NCBI RefSeq assembly: GCF_003610255.1
Contig: NZ_RAPS01000001.1
Location: forward strand, 2,170,001 to 2,234,000
Origin: Streptomyces sp. TLI_171
GTDB lineage: Bacteria > Actinomycetota > Actinomycetes > Streptomycetales > Streptomycetaceae
Length of the DNA: 64,000 nt
Direction of reading: 5' to 3'
Positions 24,112 through 32,471 of this stretch are shown piece by piece (the first letter of the stretch is position 1; each line of letters opens with the position of its first letter). The notes under the pieces were generated by a model. It worked only from the letters and a program-made list of their open reading frames with translations, was not told the DNA's origin and searched no databases. A program made the translations under genes and the position numbers.

Positions 24112-25473
24112 TCACCGCTGCCGGGTGTCGGCGACGCAGCGCCCGCCCTCGCTGCGGTAGCTCCACCGCGCACCGTCCGCGACCAGTTCCCGAACGGCCG
24201 TCAGGAACCGGTCCAGGTGCTCGACGGGGGTCCCGGCGCCGAAGCTGACCCGGATCGCGTTCAGGCTGCGCTCCCCCGGCAGCGAGGGCTCCGGCGCCCC
24301 GCACTCGCTGGGCGCCGCCTGCTCGCCGCCGAGCAGGGTGCGCACCAGCGGGTGGGCGCAGAACAGGCCGTCCCGGACGCCGATGCCGTACTCGGCGGAC
24401 AGCGCCGCCGCGAAGTGCGAGCTGTTCCAGCCGCGCACCACGAACGACACCACGCCGACCCGGTCCGCGGCGTCGCCGAACAGGCTGAGCACCCGCACCT
24501 CGGGGATCTCGGCCAGACCCGCCGTCAGCTTCGCCACCAGCGCCCGCTCCCGGGCCTCCAGCTCGTCGAAGCCCGCCTCGGTCAGCGCCCGGCAGGCCGA
24601 GGCGACCGCGTAGGCCCCGATCACGTTCGGCGAACCCGCCTCGTGCCGGGCCGGGCCGGTCTGCCACTCCACTGCCACCGAGCCGTCCAGCTCGCGCGCC
24701 ACCGTCCGGCTCGCCCCGCCGCCGGCCAGGTACGGCTCCGCCGCGTCCAGCCAGTCCGCGCGGCCCGCCAGCACCCCGGCGCCGAACGGCGCGTACAGCT
24801 TGTGCCCGGAGAACGCCACCCAGTCGACGTCCAGCTCCCGGACCGACACCCGGTGGTGCGGGGCCAGCTGGGCCGCGTCCAGCACCACCCGTGCGCCGTA
24901 CCGGTGCGCGACCTCGGTGAGCTCACCGACCGGCCACAGCTCGCCGGTGACGTTCGACGCTCCGGTCACGCAGAACAGCTTCGGCCCCTGCGCCGCGCCC
25001 AGCAGCGCCTCCTCCAGCGCCGCCACCGCCTCGGCGTGCGAACGCGGCGCCCGCAGGTAACGCACCGTCAGGCCCTCGCGCCGCCACGGCAGCAGCGAGG
25101 CGTGGTGCTCGGTCTCGAACGCGAACACCTCGGTGCCCGCCGGGACCGCCCCCGCCAGCAGGTTCAGCGAGTCCGTGGTCGCCCGGGTGAACACCACCTG
25201 GTCCCCGTCCCGCAGGTCCAGGAACTCGGCGACGGTCCGCCGGCTCTGCTCGAACAGGTCGGTCGACAGTTGCGACAGGTACCCGGCCCCCCGGTGCACC
25301 GACCCGTAGTACGGCGCGTACGCCGCCACGTCGTCCCACACCCGCTGCAGCGCCGGAGCGCTCGCGGCGTAGTCCAGCGCCGCGTACCCGACCTTCTCGC
25401 CCGAGGCCAACGGCACCTCGACGTCCTGGCCCAGTACCGCCAGCGGCTCGCAGATCCCGGTGATCACAGACAT
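24112..25473 (-). CDS. Class-V aminotransferase / cysteine desulfurase-like protein (SAM-IV riboswitch gene)
   Basis: 453-residue fold-type-I PLP enzyme of aminotransferase class V. The PLP Lys225 is in SGHKLYAPFGAG, the Asp that holds the pyridine is in VVLDAAQLAPHH, and ATTDSLNLLAG and FETEHHASLLPW line the phosphate and ring sites. The C-terminal part has Cys in GLFCAHPL and SECGAPE. ATG 25473 has GGAGGAG 7 nt upstream. The leader is a SAM-IV riboswitch, so the enzyme should act in sulfur or methionine/cysteine metabolism, perhaps as a cysteine desulfurase or lyase. Substrate inference rests on that context. Confidence 0.9.
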   Translation of the reverse strand: MSVITGICEPLAVLGQDVEVPLASGEKVGYAALDYAASAPALQRVWDDVAAYAPYYGSVHRGAGYLSQLSTDLFEQSRRTVAEFLDLRDGDQVVFTRATTDSLNLLAGAVPAGTEVFAFETEHHASLLPWRREGLTVRYLRAPRSHAEAVAALEEALLGAAQGPKLFCVTGASNVTGELWPVGELTEVAHRYGARVVLDAAQLAPHHRVSVRELDVDWVAFSGHKLYAPFGAGVLAGRADWLDAAEPYLAGGGASRTVARELDGSVAVEWQTGPARHEAGSPNVIGAYAVASACRALTEAGFDELEARERALVAKLTAGLAEIPEVRVLSLFGDAADRVGVVSFVVRGWNSSHFAAALSAEYGIGVRDGLFCAHPLVRTLLGGEQAAPSECGAPEPSLPGERSLNAIRVSFGAGTPVEHLDRFLTAVRELVADGARWSYRSEGGRCVADTRQR

Positions 25474-25513
25474 GGGTGCACTCCTCCACAGGGTGAGGAC
25501 CCCGGAGGTGCAC
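25474..25513 (-). promoter_or_regulatory. Expression platform: Shine-Dalgarno-sequestering hairpin
   Basis: GTGCACCTCC (25513-25504) can pair with GGAGGAGTGCAC (25487-25476), which contains the ribosome site, leaving a 2-nt bulge. The loop holds GGTCCTCACCC (25501-25491), the exact complement of GGGTGAGGACC in the aptamer (25572-25562). The two pairings exclude each other, which is a translational on/off design. Confidence 0.65.
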
Positions 25514-25523
25514 AAAGCCCGAA

Positions 25524-25640
25524 GTCCGCGCTTGCCACGCGGACCGATCGCCGCGCAGCCCGGTCCTCACCCAGGGCACCCCGCCACGGACGGAGGGTTG
25601 CCGGACAGCAAGCTGGGGCTTGACGCTGCCACTCATGACC
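25524..25640 (-). promoter_or_regulatory. SAM-IV riboswitch aptamer
   Basis: The minus strand reads GGTCATGAGTGGCAGCG, CAAGCCCCAGCTTG, CCGGCAACCCTCC, GTGGCGGGGTGCCC and GGGTGAGGACC, which is the block order of the actinobacterial SAM-IV family (SAM-I-like core with GGCAACC). A further hairpin GTCCGCG/CGCGGAC lies at 25544-25524. The element precedes the class-V aminotransferase, giving repression at high S-adenosylmethionine by analogy with the family. Confidence 0.88.
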
Positions 25641-25738
25641 TGCGCAGAACCTTACACGAGCCCGGCCCCGTCTCAACCCCTGTCCACCTGCTGGACGGGC
25701 CCCCGTCTCCTGACGGGGGGTCAGCCTCCGCCGCCGGC

Positions 25739-26809
25739 CTACTGCGTGGCCTCCGCCCACCGCTTCAGCAGCGCCCCCGCCGCCCCGGAGTCGATCGCCG
25801 CGGCCGTCCGCACCATCGCCGCCGCGATCTGCTCGGTGAGCGGCGCGTCCGAGAGCTCCAGGGCGACCAGCGCCGCCGCGCCGTTCAGCTGCACCGCGTC
25901 CCGCACCGGTCCGCGCTCGCCGTTCAGGACCCGCCGCGCGACGCCCGCGTTGAACTCTGCGTCCGCCCCGCGCAGCGCCTCGATGCCGACCAGCTCGATG
26001 CCGACGTCCCGGGGGTCGAACTGGGTCTCCGTCACCTCGCCGCCGCGGATCACCCAGACCCGGGAGGTGGTGGTGACGGTCAGCTCGTCGAGCCCGTCGT
26101 CACCCCGGAACACCAGGCCCTTCGCACCCCGGCGGGCGAGCACGCCGGCGATCAGCCCGGCCAGCCGGGTGTCGAAGCAGCCGACCGCGTGGGAGGTGAC
26201 CCGGGCGGGGTTGGTCAGCGGGCCGAGGATGTTGAAGACCGTCGGGACCGCCAACTCGGCGCGCGCCTGGGCGGTGTGCCGCATCGAGGGATGGAACCTG
26301 GCGGCGAAGCAGAAGGTCAGCCCGACCTCCTCGGCCACCTGCGCGACCCGGTCCGCGGACAGCTCCAGGTTGATCCCGAGCCGGCCGAGCACGTCCGAGG
26401 ACCCGGACGCCGAGGAGGAGGCCCGGTTGCCGTGCTTGACCACCTTCGCCCCGGCGGCGGCGGCCACCACCGCCGACATGGTGGAGATGTTGACGGTCTT
26501 GGCGCGGTCGCCGCCGGTGCCGACGATGTCGACGGCCGGGCCGGGGATGTCGAGCGGCACCGCGTGCGCGTACATCGCCTCGACCAGGCCGGAGATCTCC
26601 TCGACGGTCTCGCCCTTGCCGCGCATCGCGATCAGGAAGCCGGCCACCTGCACGGGGCTGGCCTCGCCGCTCATGATGCGGTCCATCGCCCAGGCGGTGT
26701 CGGCCTGCGAGAGGTCCTCGCCGCGCAGCAGCGAACTCAGCAGGTCGGGCCAGGTGCGGACCACCTGCGCGGGGTCGCTACCGCCGTTCGCAGAGTGCAC
26801 GTTCACCAT
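25739..26809 (-). CDS. trpD: Anthranilate phosphoribosyltransferase
   Basis: 356-residue TrpD. The PRPP-binding glycine loop is [15 protein letters not shown] and the second conserved block is [15 protein letters not shown], with the anthranilate tunnel residues [14 protein letters not shown] FAARFHPSM and [10 protein letters not shown]. It makes N-(5-phosphoribosyl)-anthranilate from anthranilate and PRPP, step 2 of tryptophan synthesis. The ATG follows CTGGAG. It stands alone here, next to the respiratory genes, as it does in mycobacteria (Rv2192c), while the other trp genes are elsewhere. The anthranilate synthase at the left edge could feed it, which is inference. Confidence 0.96.
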   Translation of the reverse strand: MVNVHSANGGSDPAQVVRTWPDLLSSLLRGEDLSQADTAWAMDRIMSGEASPVQVAGFLIAMRGKGETVEEISGLVEAMYAHAVPLDIPGPAVDIVGTGGDRAKTVNISTMSAVVAAAAGAKVVKHGNRASSSASGSSDVLGRLGINLELSADRVAQVAEEVGLTFCFAARFHPSMRHTAQARAELAVPTVFNILGPLTNPARVTSHAVGCFDTRLAGLIAGVLARRGAKGLVFRGDDGLDELTVTTTSRVWVIRGGEVTETQFDPRDVGIELVGIEALRGADAEFNAGVARRVLNGERGPVRDAVQLNGAAALVALELSDAPLTEQIAAAMVRTAAAIDSGAAGALLKRWAEATQ

Positions 26810-26943
26810 GGCCGACTCCAGCTCTCTTCTCGTTCCAGAGGAATGGGAGTCAGCCTATCGAGCGAGCGGGGACGGCCGCCCCGGGTTGCCGCCCCCTTCT
26901 CTCCAGGTGAGACGCGGGGGTGAGACGCGGAGCCGGGGCCGCC

Positions 26944-27369
26944 TCAGCGCCCGGCGGGGGCCCGCCGGGCGAGCCGGGCCCGCAGCAGCGTGGTGGCGGC
27001 CTCGGCGAGCGCGACCGGGTCGACCGGGTGGGAGATGGCGGCGTCGGCCCGGCTCCAGGCGGCCAGCCAGGAGTCCTGCGGCCGGCCGATCAGCACCAGC
27101 ACCGGCGGGCAGCCGTAGATCTCGTCCTTCAACTGCCGGGTCAGGCCGAGCCCGCCGGCCGGGACGGCCTCGCCGTCCAGGACGCACAGGTCGACGCCGC
27201 CCTTCTCCAGCGCGCGCAGGACCGCGGGGGCGGTGGCGCACTCCAGGTACTCGAGGGCGGGGACGTCCGCGGCGGGGCGCCTGCCGAGGGCGAGGGCGAC
27301 CTGCTCACGGGTGTTGCGGTCGTCGCTGTAGACGAGAACGGTGAGCGTCTCGTCGGAATGCTGCGCCAT
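26944..27369 (-). CDS. Degenerate response-regulator receiver protein
   Basis: 141 residues with a CheY-like order of strands. Acidic D16/D17 (VYSDDRN) and a candidate phosphoacceptor D65 (LCVLDGEAV) are kept, but the usual Thr/Ser at the end of strand 4 reads LIGRPQDSW and the Lys of strand 5 is replaced by SHPVDP (His114). It has no output domain. That pattern suggests a pseudo-receiver that binds partners rather than a normal phosphorelay protein. ATG 27369. It lies between trpD and ctaE and is divergent from ctaE, an arrangement I believe is shared by other streptomycetes. Confidence 0.75.
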   Translation of the reverse strand: MAQHSDETLTVLVYSDDRNTREQVALALGRRPAADVPALEYLECATAPAVLRALEKGGVDLCVLDGEAVPAGGLGLTRQLKDEIYGCPPVLVLIGRPQDSWLAAWSRADAAISHPVDPVALAEAATTLLRARLARRAPAGR

Positions 27370-27674
27370 GGCCCCTGCTTCCTGGTGCTCGTCCTCTTAT
27401 ATGCATGCCCACCCGGGGAGGCCCCGGCCGAACGGCCCAGTGTGACCCGGGCCACGTCCATGCACGGATGCTACTCCGGCACGGGCCTCCTGAAGAGCCC
27501 CCCACGCGATCTCGCTCAAGCCGCCGCGCCCTGAGCTCACCCGCCCGGCGCAGTCCGCTCACCCGGTCCGAACAACCGTCAGAAAACGGGCGGGCCGTGA
27601 GGCGGGCATACCTCACGCACCGGACACTCCGAGGGAGACCCCCCGGCGTGAAGACGGAATAAGGGACCGACATA
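27370..27674. promoter_or_regulatory. Divergent promoter region between receiver protein and ctaE
   Basis: This 305-nt gap contains no gene. It includes TTATATGCATGC near 27397 and, at 27442-27455, GTGACCCGGGCCAC, which fits the S. coelicolor Crp consensus GTG-N6-GNCAC. AAGGGA upstream of ATG 27675 is the ctaE ribosome site. Confidence 0.45.
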
Positions 27675-28295
27675 ATGTCCGTCGTGGCGACAGCAACAGC
27701 AACAGAAACCGGACACGCGCACGGAGCGGTCAACAGGCCGAACCTGGTCAGCGTCGGAACCATTGTCTGGCTGAGCTCGGAGCTGATGTTCTTCGCGGCC
27801 CTGTTCGCGATGTACTTCACCCTCCGCTCGGTCAAGGGCGCCGAGTTCTGGCACGAGAAGGCCCATGCCCTCAACGTGCCCTTCTCCTCGGTCAACACCA
27901 CGATCCTGGTGCTCTCCTCGCTCACCTGCCAGCTCGGCGTGTTCGCCGCCGAGCGCGGTGACGTGAAGAAGCTGCGCTCGTGGTTCACGATCACCTTCGT
28001 GATGGGCGCCATCTTCATCGGCGGCCAGATCTTCGAGTACACCGAGCTGGTCAAGAAGGACGGCCTGTCGCTGTCCTCGGACCCGTACGGCACGGTGTTC
28101 TACCTGACCACCGGCTTCCACGGACTCCACGTGACGGGTGGTCTGATCGCCTTCCTGCTGGTCCTCGGGCGGACCTACGCGGCGCGGCGCTTCACCCACG
28201 AGCAGGCCACCGCGGCGATCGTGGTGTCGTACTACTGGCACTTCGTCGACGTTGTGTGGATCGGCCTGTTCGCGACCATCTACCTGATCAAGTAA
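27675..28295 (+). CDS. ctaE: Cytochrome c oxidase (aa3) subunit III
   Basis: 206 residues with five membrane helices, the short actinobacterial form of CtaE. Typical blocks are [33 protein letters not shown] and [19 protein letters not shown]. It is an integral, non-metal subunit of the aa3 terminal oxidase. ATG 27675 has AAGGGA 9 nt upstream. It heads ctaE-qcrC-qcrA-qcrB, so an oxidase subunit is co-transcribed with the cytochrome bcc genes, consistent with the bcc-aa3 supercomplex of actinobacteria. The catalytic subunits ctaCDF are about 10 kb away on the other strand. Confidence 0.97.
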   Translation: MSVVATATATETGHAHGAVNRPNLVSVGTIVWLSSELMFFAALFAMYFTLRSVKGAEFWHEKAHALNVPFSSVNTTILVLSSLTCQLGVFAAERGDVKKLRSWFTITFVMGAIFIGGQIFEYTELVKKDGLSLSSDPYGTVFYLTTGFHGLHVTGGLIAFLLVLGRTYAARRFTHEQATAAIVVSYYWHFVDVVWIGLFATIYLIK

Positions 28296-28386
28296 CAGCC
28301 GCCCCGCCCCTGACCCGGCGTCAGCTCGACGTCCGGAGGTCGGGGGCAGGCTGCTGCCGACCAGATCCTGACACCGGGGTTATTCC

Positions 28387-29208
28387 GTGAAAAAGCTCTC
28401 CGCACGACGGCGCCACCCACTGGCGGCGGTCGTCGTCCTACTTCTCGCCCTGGCGGCCACCGGGGGGCTGTACGCCGCTTTCGCGCCCGCCGAGAAGGCA
28501 CAGGCCGACAGCTCTGCGCAGTCGCTCGCCATCGACGAGGGCAAGAAGCTCTTCGCCGTCGGCTGCTCCTCCTGCCACGGCCTGAACGGCCAGGGCACTT
28601 CTGACGGTCCGTCGCTGGTCGGCGTGGGCTCCGCGGCTGTCGACTTCCAGGTCGCCACCGGCCGCATGCCGGCCCAGCAGCCGGGCGCGCAGGTCCCGAG
28701 CAAGAAGAACATCTACTCGCAGGCCGAGATCGACCAGATGGCCGCCTTCGTGGCCTCGCTCGGTCCCGGCCCGGTCGCGCCGAACGCCAAGCAGTACCAG
28801 CCCTCCGACGACCCGGTGACCAACGCCGAGCAGGTCGCCAAGGGTGGCGAGCTGTTCCGCACCAACTGCGCCCAGTGCCACAACTTCGCCGGCAAGGGCG
28901 GTGCGCTGACCAACGGCAAGTACGCGCCGTCGCTGGAAGGCGTGGACGCCAAGCACATCTACGAGGCCATGCAGACCGGCCCGCAGAACATGCCGTCCTT
29001 CCCCGACACCACCATGCCGGAGGAGCAGAAGCGCGAGATCGTGGCGTTCGTCCGCAACGCCAACGACGAGCCGAACCCGGGCGGTCTCGCCCTGGGCAGC
29101 CTCGGCCCGGTCACCGAGGGCCTGTTCGGCTGGATCTTCGGTCTCGGCACGCTGATCGTCATCGCGATCTGGGTCGCCGCCCACACCACCAAGGCCAAGA
29201 AGTCATGA
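28387..29208 (+). CDS. qcrC: Dihaem cytochrome c subunit of the bcc complex
   Basis: 273 residues: an N-terminal membrane anchor (about 12-33), two class-I cytochrome c domains with CSSCH (C60-H64) and CAQCH (C161-H165), and a C-terminal membrane helix (about 243-265). Axial Met candidates follow in GRMPAQQ and NMPSFPD. It carries electrons from the Rieske protein to the aa3 oxidase with no soluble cytochrome c, the actinobacterial solution. GTG 28387. Its stop overlaps the qcrA start as ATGA. Confidence 0.97.
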   Translation: MKKLSARRRHPLAAVVVLLLALAATGGLYAAFAPAEKAQADSSAQSLAIDEGKKLFAVGCSSCHGLNGQGTSDGPSLVGVGSAAVDFQVATGRMPAQQPGAQVPSKKNIYSQAEIDQMAAFVASLGPGPVAPNAKQYQPSDDPVTNAEQVAKGGELFRTNCAQCHNFAGKGGALTNGKYAPSLEGVDAKHIYEAMQTGPQNMPSFPDTTMPEEQKREIVAFVRNANDEPNPGGLALGSLGPVTEGLFGWIFGLGTLIVIAIWVAAHTTKAKKS

Positions 29209-30272
29209 GCCACGACATGTCAGAGAACCTGCCGGAGGCGCACGCCGCCTCCCACGGCACGGACGTCGCCACCCACGGCGAGCCGTTCGCCGACCCGGGC
29301 CTGCCGGCCCACGAGCCGCGTCGGACCGACATCGACGAGCGGGCCGCCAAGCGGGCCGAGCGCCAGGTGTCGCTGCTGTTCGTCGTCTCGATGCTGGCGA
29401 CCGTCGGCTTCATCGCGTCGTACGCGTCGATCGACGCCGACAAGCTGGTCTACATCTTCCCGCTGGGCCACGTCAGCGCGCTCAACTTCGCCCTGGGCAT
29501 GACCCTCGGCGTCGCGCTGTTCTGCATCGGCGCGGGCGCGGTCCACTGGGCCCGCACCCTGATGTCGGACCACGAGCTGCCGGCCGAGCGGCACGCGATC
29601 GAGGCCGACGACGACGTCCGCAACGACGTCATCGAGCAGTTCAGGACGGGTGCCGCGGAGTCCGGCTTCGGCCGTCGCAAGATGATCCGCAACACCCTGA
29701 TCGGCTCGATGGCCCTGGTGCCGCTGTCCGGTGTGGTGCTGCTGCGCGACCTCGGCCCGCTGCCGGAGCAGAAGCTCGCCCACACCAACTGGGACGAGGC
29801 CACCCCGGCGAAGCCGATCAAGCTGGTCAACATGAACACCGACCAGCCGATGAAGCCCGAGGACGTCGTCCAGGGCTCGCTGACCTTCGCGAAGCCGGAG
29901 GGGCTGGAGGAGTCCGCCGAGGACTTCCAGCAGCGCATCGCCAAGGACGCCCTGATGATCGTCCGGATCGCTCCGGCGGACCTCAAGGACGCCAAGTCGG
30001 CCGAGCTGGGCTTCGAGGGCATCCTCGCGTACTCGAAGATCTGCACCCACGTCGGCTGCCCGATCTCGCTGTACGAGCAGCAGACCCACCACGCGCTCTG
30101 CCCCTGCCACCAGTCGACCTTCGACCTGGCGGACGGCGCTCGCGTCATCTTCGGCCCGGCCGGGCACCCGCTGCCGCAGCTGAAGATCACCACCGATGAG
30201 CAGGGCTACCTGGTCGCCACCGGCGACTTCGACGAGCCCGTCGGCCCGAGCTACTGGGAGCGTCCGCGATGA
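29205..30272 (+). CDS. qcrA: Rieske iron-sulfur protein of the bcc complex
   Basis: 355 residues with an N-terminal extension, two membrane helices (about 63-80 and 88-115) and a third near 170 preceded by GRRKMIRN, the twin-arginine signature known for the third helix of actinobacterial Rieske proteins. The cluster ligands are C280 and H282 in CTHVGC and C299 and H302 in CPCHQS; C285 and C301 form the disulfide. It takes electrons from quinol at the Qo site of QcrB. ATG 29205 overlaps the qcrC stop by 4 nt, and its own stop overlaps qcrB by 4 nt. Confidence 0.97.
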   Translation: MSHDMSENLPEAHAASHGTDVATHGEPFADPGLPAHEPRRTDIDERAAKRAERQVSLLFVVSMLATVGFIASYASIDADKLVYIFPLGHVSALNFALGMTLGVALFCIGAGAVHWARTLMSDHELPAERHAIEADDDVRNDVIEQFRTGAAESGFGRRKMIRNTLIGSMALVPLSGVVLLRDLGPLPEQKLAHTNWDEATPAKPIKLVNMNTDQPMKPEDVVQGSLTFAKPEGLEESAEDFQQRIAKDALMIVRIAPADLKDAKSAELGFEGILAYSKICTHVGCPISLYEQQTHHALCPCHQSTFDLADGARVIFGPAGHPLPQLKITTDEQGYLVATGDFDEPVGPSYWERPR

Positions 30273-31930
30273 GTTCCGCGAGCGGCACGAACAACAGTGC
30301 CTCCAAGCCGACCAGCACCCGCGCAAAGCCCGCCAACAAGGCCGAGGCGACCGCGGACTGGGTCGACGGCCGGCTGGGGATCTACTCCCTGGCCAAGGCC
30401 AACCTGCGCAAGATCTTCCCGGACCACTGGTCCTTCATGCTCGGTGAGATCTGCCTCTACAGCTTCATCATCATCATCCTCACGGGTGTGTACCTGACGC
30501 TGTTCTTCAAGCCGAGCATGGCCGAGGTCGTGTACCACGGCTCGTACCTGCCGCTGAACGGCATCAAGATGTCGGAGGCGTACGCCTCCACCATGAACAT
30601 CAGCTTCGAGATCCGCGGCGGTCTGCTGATCCGTCAGATCCACCACTGGGCCGCGCTGGTCTTCGTGGCCGCGATGCTCGTGCACATGATGCGCGTGTTC
30701 TTCACCGGCGCGTTCCGCAAGCCCCGCGAGATCAACTGGGTCTTCGGCTTCCTGCTGCTGGTCCTGGGCATGTTCGACGGCTTCTTCGGCTACTCGCTGC
30801 CGGACGACCTGCTGTCGGGCACCGGCATCCGCTTCATGGAGGGCGCGATCCTGGCAGTGCCGATCGTCGGCACCTACATCCAGATGTTCCTGTTCGGCGG
30901 CGAGTTCCCGGGCACCGACATCGTCCCGCGCTTCTTCACCATCCACGTGCTGCTCATCCCGGGCATCATGCTGGGCCTGCTGGTGGCGCACCTGATCCTG
31001 GTCTTCTACCACAAGCACACCCAGTGGGCGGGCCCGGGCAAGACCGAGAAGAACGTCGTCGGCATGCCGCTGATGCCGGTCTACATGGCGAAGGCCGGCG
31101 GCTTCTTCTTCCTGGTCTTCGGCATCATCGCGGCGATGTCCGCGATCGCCACCATCAACCCGATCTGGGCGTACGGCCCGTACCGTCCGGACCAGGTGTC
31201 GACCGACGCCCAGCCCGACTGGTACATGGGCTTCTCCGAGGGCCTGATCCGCATCATGCCGGGCTGGGAGATCTCGGTCTGGGGCGGTCACACGCTGAAC
31301 CTCGGCGTGATGGTCCCGCTGGCGATCTTCCCGGCGGTGCTGGCCGCGATCGCGGTGTACCCGTTCATCGAGTCCTGGGTCACCGGCGACAAGCGCGAGC
31401 ACCACATCCTGGACCGCCCGCGCAACGCCCCGGTCCGCACCGCGCTCGGTGCGGCCTGGATCTCGCTCTACCTGATCCTGCTGGTCGGCGGTGGCAACGA
31501 CCTGTTCGCCACGCACCTGCACCTGTCGATCAACACGATCACCTACACGGTCCGGGTCGGCTTCTTCGTGGTGCCGGTGCTGACCTTCATCGTCACCAAG
31601 CGCTGGTGCCTCGGCCTGCAGCGCCGCGACAAGGAGAAGGTGCTGCACGGCCGCGAGTCCGGCATCATCAAGCGCCTGCCGCACGGTGAGTTCGTCGAGG
31701 TCCACACCCCGCTGGCCCAGAAGGACCTGCACACCCTCACCGCCCACGAGCAGCCCCAGCCGCTGGAGCTGCCCGCCGAGACGGACGAGAACGGTGTGGC
31801 CCGCAAGGCCGGCGTGGTGACCAAGGCCCGGGTGAAGCTCTCCGAGGGCTTCTACGGCGAGGGCAACCAGATCGCCAAGCCCACCACCGAGGAGTACCAG
31901 GAGATCACCAGCGGCCACGGCCACCACTGA
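30269..31930 (+). CDS. qcrB: Cytochrome b subunit of the bcc complex
   Basis: 553 residues, with eight or nine membrane helices. The haem-ligand histidines are in RQIHHWAALVFVAAMLVHMM and FFTIHVLLIPGIMLGLLVAHL, and the Qo site is in NPIWAYGPYRP, the actinobacterial form of the PEWY region. The hydrophilic C-terminal extension of about 130 residues is characteristic of high-GC Gram-positives. Last gene of the ctaE-qcrCAB operon, with ATGA overlap to qcrA and a strong terminator after it. Confidence 0.97.
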   Translation: MSSASGTNNSASKPTSTRAKPANKAEATADWVDGRLGIYSLAKANLRKIFPDHWSFMLGEICLYSFIIIILTGVYLTLFFKPSMAEVVYHGSYLPLNGIKMSEAYASTMNISFEIRGGLLIRQIHHWAALVFVAAMLVHMMRVFFTGAFRKPREINWVFGFLLLVLGMFDGFFGYSLPDDLLSGTGIRFMEGAILAVPIVGTYIQMFLFGGEFPGTDIVPRFFTIHVLLIPGIMLGLLVAHLILVFYHKHTQWAGPGKTEKNVVGMPLMPVYMAKAGGFFFLVFGIIAAMSAIATINPIWAYGPYRPDQVSTDAQPDWYMGFSEGLIRIMPGWEISVWGGHTLNLGVMVPLAIFPAVLAAIAVYPFIESWVTGDKREHHILDRPRNAPVRTALGAAWISLYLILLVGGGNDLFATHLHLSINTITYTVRVGFFVVPVLTFIVTKRWCLGLQRRDKEKVLHGRESGIIKRLPHGEFVEVHTPLAQKDLHTLTAHEQPQPLELPAETDENGVARKAGVVTKARVKLSEGFYGEGNQIAKPTTEEYQEITSGHGHH

Positions 31931-31954
31931 TCCCCGGTAGCTGTCACGCCACGT

Positions 31955-31990
31955 CAGAACCCCCGCCGGCCCCGGCCGGCGGGGGTTCTG
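31955..31990 (+). terminator. Strong hairpin after qcrB
   Basis: CAGAACCCCCGCCGGCC and GGCCGGCGGGGGTTCTG form a perfect 17-bp stem with a 2-nt loop, 24 nt after the qcrB stop. It ends the ctaE-qcrCAB operon and insulates the GntR gene. Confidence 0.85.
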
Positions 31991-32035
31991 GCATATCCGG
32001 GCGGTGCCGCCCCGACGCCCTGTTATGTTGACCTG

Positions 32036-32404
32036 GTGCACGTGGTGATCGATCATCAGTCCCCCACTCCGCCCTACGAGCAGGTGCGCTCGCAGATCGC
32101 GGACCAGGCCCGGACGGGCGAACTCCCGGTCGGCCGCAAGCTCCCCACCGTCCGCGCGCTGGCCGAGGAACTCGGCCTGGCCGCGAACACGGTGGCCCGC
32201 GCCTACCGCGAGCTGGAGGCCGACGGCGTGGTCGAGACCCGCGGCCGGGCCGGCACCACCGTCGCCCCCACCGGGGACACCTCCCACCGCCTGGCCGCCA
32301 CCGCCGCCGCCGAGTACGCCGCCCGCACCGCCCGCCTCGGCCTCACCCGGGACGAAGCCCTCAGCACCCTGCTCGCCGCCCTCGACGAGGCCTACGGCCG
32401 CTGA
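32036..32404 (+). CDS. GntR-family regulator, YtrA subfamily
   Basis: 122 residues: a winged helix-turn-helix (PPYEQVRSQIADQ, GRKLPTVRALAEELGLAANTVARAYRELEADGVV) and the short helical C-terminus typical of YtrA-type GntR proteins rather than a full effector domain. GTG 32036 lies 6 nt after the -10-like TATGTT (32024-32029) and has no Shine-Dalgarno, so the message may be leaderless. YtrA regulators usually control adjacent ABC transporters, but none is adjacent here; the gene stands alone between qcrB and the amidohydrolase. Confidence 0.88.
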   Translation: MHVVIDHQSPTPPYEQVRSQIADQARTGELPVGRKLPTVRALAEELGLAANTVARAYRELEADGVVETRGRAGTTVAPTGDTSHRLAATAAAEYAARTARLGLTRDEALSTLLAALDEAYGR

Positions 32405-32413
32405 AACCGCCGA

Positions 32414-32448
32414 AGCGGCCGGCCCCCTGTCGAGGGGGACCGACCGCT
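32414..32448. terminator. Imperfect hairpin between GntR and amidohydrolase genes
   Basis: AGCGGCCGGCCCCCT pairs with AGGGGGACCGACCGCT with one bulge and G-U pairs, in the 67-nt convergent gap. It could terminate both genes. Confidence 0.55.
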
Positions 32449-32471
32449 CCGCGGGTCGTCGTCCGTCGCGG

